From NCBI GenBank assembly GCA_046484775.1, contig JAWOIG010000111.1:1-16554 (forward strand): DNA of 16,554 bases, given 5' to 3'. The stretch is from JAFGQE01 sp046484775. GTDB taxonomy: Bacteria; Bacillota; Clostridia; DUPQ01. Below, one piece after another: positions 12,701 through 16,554 of this stretch (position 1 is its first letter; each line of letters opens with the position of its first letter). The position numbers and the translations under genes were made by a program. The notes under the pieces are model-generated. The model was not told the DNA's origin, ran no database searches, and worked only from the letters and a program-made list of their open reading frames with translations.

Positions 12701-12808
12701 AAGGAGTGCGCCTTGGGTTCCGCGTCTTGGTACGGTCAGGACCGAGCGGCGCAGGCGCGAAAGCGCTACACTGCCTGATCGGGATAAAAACCCGGGTATG
12801 GAGTCCTT
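12701..12808 (+). promoter_or_regulatory. ykkC-family riboswitch, subtype 2 (ppGpp-like most probable)
   Basis: The leader contains, in order, the ykkC hallmarks: GGGTTCC (12715-12721), AGGACCGAGCGG (12738-12749), CAGGC, a GNRA-capped stem GCGC-GAAA-GCGC (12755-12766), TACAC (12767-12771) and GGGATAAAAACCCG (12781-12794). P1 pairs AAGGA (12701-12705) with TCCTT (12804-12808), and GCGCC (12708-12712) pairs with GGCGC (12748-12752), as in crystallised ppGpp and PRPP aptamers. The AGGACC(A/G)AGCGG...CAGGC and GATAAAA pattern is closer to the ppGpp class (2a) than to PRPP (CTGGTCC, GATAGAAG) or guanidine-I, from memory of those sequences. The ligand is therefore inferred, not proven. The riboswitch lies 66 bases before an ABC exporter ATPase gene. 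Confidence 0.85.
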
Positions 12809-12823
12809 GGTATAAATTGGCCG

Positions 12824-12849
12824 GGACCCGATCCGGGTCTATTTATATA
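12824..12849 (+). terminator. Probable riboswitch-controlled terminator
   Basis: GACCCG (12825-12830) and CGGGTC (12834-12839) form a 6-bp stem with a 3-base loop, followed by a moderately T-rich tail (TATTTATAT). The 3' arm can instead pair over 8 bases (one G-U) with the aptamer segment ACCCGGGT (12790-12797), and GUCC of P1 (12803-12806) can pair with GGAC (12824-12827) of the 5' arm. Both alternatives couple aptamer folding to this hairpin. The tail is weak for an intrinsic terminator. Confidence 0.5.
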
Positions 12850-12874
12850 TAAAAGTGCAGAGGGAGGCGAAAAA

Positions 12875-13861
12875 ATGGCGGCAATAGTACTGGAAAATCT
12901 TTCAAAGACATACCGGGTGAAAGTCCGGGGAGAAGGCTTGAAAAATGCAATCAAGTCCTTGGCAAGACCGGATTACAAGGAAGTCGAGGCTGTCAGGAAC
13001 ATCAGCTTTTCTGTGAATGAAGGGGAAATGCTGGCTTTCATCGGACCAAACGGAGCCGGCAAATCAACGACTATAAAAATGCTGACGGGAATCCTCCATC
13101 CCACCGGTGGTTCCATGAATGTGCTCGGATACAACCCGGTCAAGGAAAGGAGAAAGCTTTCATATAATATCGGGGCTGTCTTCGGCCAGAAATCCCAGCT
13201 TAGCTTTCACCTGCCCCCGGTCGATAGCTTCAGGCTGCTTTCAAGCGTATATGAAATTGAAAGGAGCGTTTATGAATCCAGGCTTAAACAGCTCGCGGAC
13301 CTGCTTGAGTTGAATGACTTCCTGGACACTCCCGTAAGAAAACTGTCACTGGGTCAAAGGATAAGATGCGAGTTCGCCGCATCGCTGCTCCATGCGCCGA
13401 GGATTCTGTTCCTTGATGAGCCGACCATAGGGCTGGACGTTGTTGTAAAGCACAGGATAAGGGATCTTATAATCAAGCTTAACAAAGAAGAAAATACAAC
13501 GGTATTCCTCACAAGCCACGATGCCGGCGATGTCGAAAACCTTTGCAGGCGCGCAATAGTAATCGATCACGGCACGGTTGCGCTGGACATGCCGGTCAAG
13601 AAGCTTAAGTATGACTACCTGAATAAAAAGGTCGTCTCTTTGAAACTCAACGAAAGTGCAAGCATACCGGAACCCCCGGGGGTGGAATTGATTAAAAAAA
13701 CGCCATATGCGGTGAAGTTTTCGGTTGATACAAGAATTGCTCCGATCAGCAGCATACTGGCTATGCTTGATGCAAGAAACATCGCCGACATAACCATAGA
13801 AGAACCGCCGATGGAAGACATAATAGAGGCGATATACATGGGAAGAAGGGAAGGAGGCTGA
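12875..13861 (+). CDS. ABC-2 type exporter ATP-binding protein (NatA-like, COG4586 family)
   Basis: The 328-residue ATPase powers an ABC exporter made with the next two genes. Walker A GPNGAGKS is at 57-64, the Q-loop region FGQKSQL at 103-109, the signature LSLGQ (for LSGGQ) at 157-161, Walker B ILFLDE at 177-182, and the switch His at 215 (TSHD). The N-terminal RVKVRGEGLKNAIKSL insertion and the FGQK.QL...LPP sequence are typical of the COG4586 group, whose partners are DUF990-type permeases. Residues from about 250 on form a C-terminal accessory domain. GGGAGG precedes ATG 12875. It is the first gene under the ykkC-type riboswitch. Substrate unknown; NatA-like annotation refers to sequence family, not to proven Na+ export. 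Confidence 0.88.
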   Translation: MAAIVLENLSKTYRVKVRGEGLKNAIKSLARPDYKEVEAVRNISFSVNEGEMLAFIGPNGAGKSTTIKMLTGILHPTGGSMNVLGYNPVKERRKLSYNIGAVFGQKSQLSFHLPPVDSFRLLSSVYEIERSVYESRLKQLADLLELNDFLDTPVRKLSLGQRIRCEFAASLLHAPRILFLDEPTIGLDVVVKHRIRDLIIKLNKEENTTVFLTSHDAGDVENLCRRAIVIDHGTVALDMPVKKLKYDYLNKKVVSLKLNESASIPEPPGVELIKKTPYAVKFSVDTRIAPISSILAMLDARNIADITIEEPPMEDIIEAIYMGRREGG

Positions 13862-13866
13862 GAGCA

Positions 13867-14649
13867 ATGGGTAAATATCTGTCGATCGCCGGAATAAGCC
13901 TGAAGAATTCGCTGGTATACAGGGCAAGCGTAACCGGCCGGGTGGTCTTCTATTTTGTCTTCATATTCGTGTTTTTCAGCCTGTGGAGCATAATATATTC
14001 GGGGAATGAAATCGCCGGATACAGCCTTGTGCAGATGATATGGTATGTCTGCATGACCGAGCTTGTTGTCTTTTGCAGCGGAAGCGAAGTGTTCGGAAGA
14101 ATGAATCACGAGGTAAAGTCGGGAGAGATCGCCTACCGGCTGCTGAGGCCCTGGAATTATATTTTCATGCAGTTCGCCGATATGCTCGGCAACATGGCCT
14201 TCAGCGCATCGGTTTTCACGTCGATGGCGGTTTTGCTCGGGTTTGTTTTTGCGGGGCCCATAGAGGGATTCAATCCGGCAGCGGTTCCTTTCATAATAAT
14301 TTCATTCGTGCTGTCAATAACGATGAATTTCTTCATATACATGAGCCTTGGATTGCTTGCGTTTTATTTTGAGGAAAACTCGCCGTTCTATTTAATTTAC
14401 CAAAAGCTGCTTTTCGTGTTCGGAATGCTTCTGCCAATAGAATTCCTTCCGATATGGGCACAGGGAATCCTGAGGTATCTGCCGTTTTCCCTTATAACCT
14501 GGGGACCGGCCAGGATGGTTGTGAATTTTTCATATGCATATGCTTTTGAAATTATTCCGATGCAGGCCGCCTGGTGCGTGTTTTCGGTTCTGCTTGCAAT
14601 GTTCGTATTTTCAAGGGGGGTGAGGAAAGTCAATGTTCACGGAGGTTAA
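13867..14649 (+). CDS. ABC-2 type exporter permease 1 (DUF990-like, COG4587 family)
   Basis: A 260-residue inner-membrane protein with about six hydrophobic helices (around 27-45, 53-72, 100-125, 135-168, 172-195 and 230-250). The segment SGEIAYRLLRP (85-95) is the cytosolic coupling-helix motif typical of this permease family. The gene starts 5 bases after the ATPase stop, with AGGAGG in front, and its end overlaps the second permease by 17 bases, so the three genes form one operon. It should pair with permease 2 to form the translocation path. Nothing indicates the substrate. Confidence 0.85.
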   Translation: MGKYLSIAGISLKNSLVYRASVTGRVVFYFVFIFVFFSLWSIIYSGNEIAGYSLVQMIWYVCMTELVVFCSGSEVFGRMNHEVKSGEIAYRLLRPWNYIFMQFADMLGNMAFSASVFTSMAVLLGFVFAGPIEGFNPAAVPFIIISFVLSITMNFFIYMSLGLLAFYFEENSPFYLIYQKLLFVFGMLLPIEFLPIWAQGILRYLPFSLITWGPARMVVNFSYAYAFEIIPMQAAWCVFSVLLAMFVFSRGVRKVNVHGG

Positions 14650-15430
14650 AAAGCATCTTAAGCTTATATTTAAGTATTTTGCGTTCAATCTGTCTGCGCT
14701 AACCGAGTACAGGACAAGTTTTCTGGTGCAGGTATTCGGAATGGCGCTGAACAACGCGAGTTTTGCATTTTTTTGGTGGGTGCTGTTCGACAGGCTTGGC
14801 ACGGGCATAGGCGGATACGGGTTCACCGATGTAATGTTCCTGTGGGCGGTTGCCTCCACAGGCTTTGGATTGTCGCATGTCTTTTTTGCGAATGCGAACA
14901 GGATATCCGGCATGATTATCACAGGTGAGCTGGACACATATCTCCTGCAGCCTAAGAACCCTCTTATCAGCTCGATATCCGCCAGGATGTCGGCGACGGC
15001 ATGGGGGGATGTCATATACGGCATAGTGCTGATGGCGCTTATAAAGGCAAGCGGAATGATGTGGCTCATGTTCGGTATAAGCATATTCACGGCGGCGCTG
15101 CTGATAACCTCGATAGCCGTGGCAGGGCATTCCCTGACATTCTATTTTGGAAACATGGAGGCTGTCGGAAGGACTTTGTGGGAATTTACGATAACTTTCT
15201 CAATATACCCCGAGACGATATTCAAAGGTCCGGTCAAAGCACTGATAATGACGGTCATTCCCATAGGTTTCATAACCCATGTCCCGCTCCGGCTGGTGCG
15301 GGATTTCTCCTGGGGGACGCTGTTGCTGCTTTTTGGCGTAACGATGGCATATGCGCTTTTTGCATTCATGCTTTATATGAGGGGTCTGAGGAAATATGAA
15401 TCCGGAAACCTGATCGTCACCCGGATGTAA
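14633..15430 (+). CDS. ABC-2 type exporter permease 2 (COG3694 family)
   Basis: A 265-residue membrane protein with about six hydrophobic helices (around 28-52, 65-85, 115-140, 140-165, 185-215 and 228-255). GELDTYLLQPKNPL (98-111) is the coupling motif parallel to SGEIAYRLLRP of permease 1 and is characteristic of COG3694 proteins. It starts inside the end of permease 1, with GGGGGGTGAGGA upstream, indicating tight coupling and equal amounts of both subunits. Last gene of the exporter operon. It converges on the minus-strand gene ending at 15498; the 67-base gap has a small CCAAT/ATTGG hairpin but no T run, so no terminator is called. Confidence 0.85.
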   Translation: MFTEVKKHLKLIFKYFAFNLSALTEYRTSFLVQVFGMALNNASFAFFWWVLFDRLGTGIGGYGFTDVMFLWAVASTGFGLSHVFFANANRISGMIITGELDTYLLQPKNPLISSISARMSATAWGDVIYGIVLMALIKASGMMWLMFGISIFTAALLITSIAVAGHSLTFYFGNMEAVGRTLWEFTITFSIYPETIFKGPVKALIMTVIPIGFITHVPLRLVRDFSWGTLLLLFGVTMAYALFAFMLYMRGLRKYESGNLIVTRM

Positions 15431-15497
15431 AGGGCCAATCGGGTTATTGGGTCCAAGCTGGATACCTTTATTCATTGGTCGGCCATGTCTTGTGCTT

Positions 15498-16487
15498 TCA
15501 TTTGATTCCGGGCGGAAGCGTCAACGCAAAGCGGCAGACGGGGTCGCCGCGAAGCGCCGACTGAAGCAGCTCAACCTCAAGCTCCACGCCAAGAATCACC
15601 TCGAATGGAAATTTTTCAAATCCGGCGCTGCAATAACACCAGTCGGAATCTATGTTTTCGCGGCTCTCGTCAAGAATGCGCTCCCTTGCGAAAGGGCAGT
15701 GGCAGGCATAGTAAGATTTCAAGACGGGATCGGTGGATTTGAGAAAACTGATGCCGTCATAGGATATTTTTGTCATATAAAGTTTTTGGCCGTTTCTTAC
15801 CGCTGAAAGAATCTCCTGATTTGAAGCGACATAATCAACGACTTCCTGCGTTATCTCCTGTTCATACCATATCTTTCCCGTGTCGCAATGCTCCTGAAGC
15901 TGTGCGACATTGCGCTTGTGGCGGTCCACAAGGTATTCATCAAGCGTAGGAGATTCCTCATACAGCCGCTTCTCCTCCTGCATTGCGGATTCGGAAAGGC
16001 CGTGGTTGTTTCCGGCGAGAATTCTTTTATAAAGGGCAGGTTCAATATTCGCCTTGAGGCGATCCATGAATATTGCGGTGAATGCCGGCATGTCGCCCGG
16101 GGTCGTACCAAGGGGAATTTCCCCGAGCCCCGAGAAAACTTTCTCAACCGCTTCCTCTCCGGCGTAAGCCAGCATCCGTTTTTTAATGCTGTCGATGACG
16201 CCGACTCCGCCCAATATACGGGTGAAGTATATGTATGCGCCATGGTTGTTTGCCAGATAACAATACCTTGCCAATGCCAGGAGCAAGGGCAGGCTTATTT
16301 TATCGGATTCAAAAAGCACGGCGATATATTTCTCTATTTGATCAGGGGAGGCGGTTTCTGCCGATGCGCCGTTTTTACGCAAATATGAATCCATTTCCTT
16401 AACGCTCGCCACTGCCAGATCGGCCGCGGCATCGTCATAACCTCTGTTTTTGTAAAGATCCCTCAGTTTTTTCTCAAGCATTTTCAT
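15498..16487 (-). CDS. Conserved-looking protein of unknown function with C-terminal cysteine motifs
   Basis: A 329-residue, soluble-looking protein. The N-terminal 200 residues are mainly helical and charged. The C-terminal part carries Cys262 and Cys264 (ACHCPF), Cys284 and Cys286 (WCYCSAGF), then EKFPFEVILGVELEVELLQS and GDPVCRFALTLP with Cys318. The last pattern (ExxLGxxxxVELxxSxLxGDxxCRFxI) resembles domains of the V4R or ATC-hydrolase type and a group of clostridial DUF proteins (possibly DUF6144), but I cannot confirm this. Paired CxC motifs suggest metal or cluster binding. ATG 16487 is used; ATG 16481 has the slightly better spacing from GGAAG. It follows the gene ending at 16498 by 10 bases, so the two are probably co-transcribed. 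Confidence 0.75.
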   Translation of the reverse strand: MKMLEKKLRDLYKNRGYDDAAADLAVASVKEMDSYLRKNGASAETASPDQIEKYIAVLFESDKISLPLLLALARYCYLANNHGAYIYFTRILGGVGVIDSIKKRMLAYAGEEAVEKVFSGLGEIPLGTTPGDMPAFTAIFMDRLKANIEPALYKRILAGNNHGLSESAMQEEKRLYEESPTLDEYLVDRHKRNVAQLQEHCDTGKIWYEQEITQEVVDYVASNQEILSAVRNGQKLYMTKISYDGISFLKSTDPVLKSYYACHCPFARERILDESRENIDSDWCYCSAGFEKFPFEVILGVELEVELLQSALRGDPVCRFALTLPPGIK

Positions 16488-16497
16488 CTTCCGCCCA

Positions 16498-16554
16498 TCA
16501 TCCGACCGGCTCGGTCCTGTCCACGGTTCCGTCAGGCTTGTAGTAAGTCCTGCT
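16498..16554 (-). CDS. C-terminal end of an unknown gene (partial, cut by the window end)
   Basis: On the minus strand an open frame enters from the right edge and ends at TGA (16500-16498), giving 18 residues ending in YYKPDGTVDRTEPVG. It is placed 10 bases before the next minus-strand gene, as expected in an operon. Too short to assign a function; that it is a real gene rests on position and on the protein-like composition. Confidence 0.45.
   Translation of the reverse strand, partial: SRTYYKPDGTVDRTEPVG

Noticed and set aside
12701..12808. Signal recognition particle RNA or T-box leader as explanation of the structured RNA
   Set aside because: The GGTCAGG piece recalls 4.5S RNA, but the SRP tetraloop/asymmetric loop motif is absent; the T-box GGTGG(N)ACCGCG sequence is absent. 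The ordered ykkC motifs explain the whole element.
15431..15497. Terminator between the exporter operon and the convergent gene
   Set aside because: A CCAAT/ATTGG hairpin is present but short and not followed by a T run on either strand.

Overview
The window looks like a chromosomal segment from an anaerobic Firmicute, most likely a member of the Clostridia. The grounds are strong AGGAGG-type ribosome binding sites, a clostridial-type Rex operator, a ykkC-family riboswitch, a trimeric [FeFe] hydrogenase, an oxygen-sensitive sulfatase-maturase type radical SAM enzyme, and a moderate GC content with many ATA and AGG/AGA codons. No mobile element, CRISPR array, tRNA or rRNA was recognised.

Layout. 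(1) 1-1434, plus strand: the tail of an unrecognised gene, a short stretch that stays open behind an in-frame TGA, and an anaerobic sulfatase-maturating enzyme. (2) 1608-7544, plus strand: a nine-gene Mrp-type cation/proton antiporter operon in the order E-F-G-(MbhD-like)-(MbhE-like)-B-C-D-D'. There is no full-length MrpA. Its C-terminal parts are separate small genes, as in the archaeal Mbh membrane hydrogenase operons, and the large antiporter subunit MrpD is present as two tandem paralogues. The mrpC gene appears to start with ATT. (3) 7561-8637, minus strand: a 6-phosphofructokinase converging on the Mrp operon, with its own extended -10 promoter. (4) 8800-12269, minus strand: hydC-hydB-hydA, an NADH-linked [FeFe] hydrogenase ending in a clear intrinsic terminator. 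HydB is the short form without extra iron-sulfur domains. (5) 12270-12874: a regulatory intergenic region holding the hyd promoter with a Rex operator next to it, a near-consensus promoter in the other direction, and a ykkC subtype 2 riboswitch, most like the ppGpp class. (6) 12875-15430, plus strand: a three-gene ABC-2 type exporter (one ATPase, two permeases) under that riboswitch. (7) 15498-16554, minus strand: a cysteine-containing protein of unknown function and the tail of another gene.

How the parts may fit together (inference): glycolysis (PfkA) makes NADH. HydABC, probably repressed by Rex when NADH is low, would release reductant as H2. The Mrp complex would manage Na+ and H+ across the membrane. 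The short HydB suggests an NADH-dependent, possibly non-bifurcating hydrogenase. The most notable items are the riboswitch-controlled exporter, the Rex-site/hydrogenase arrangement, the split-MrpA antiporter with duplicated MrpD, and the ATT start of mrpC.
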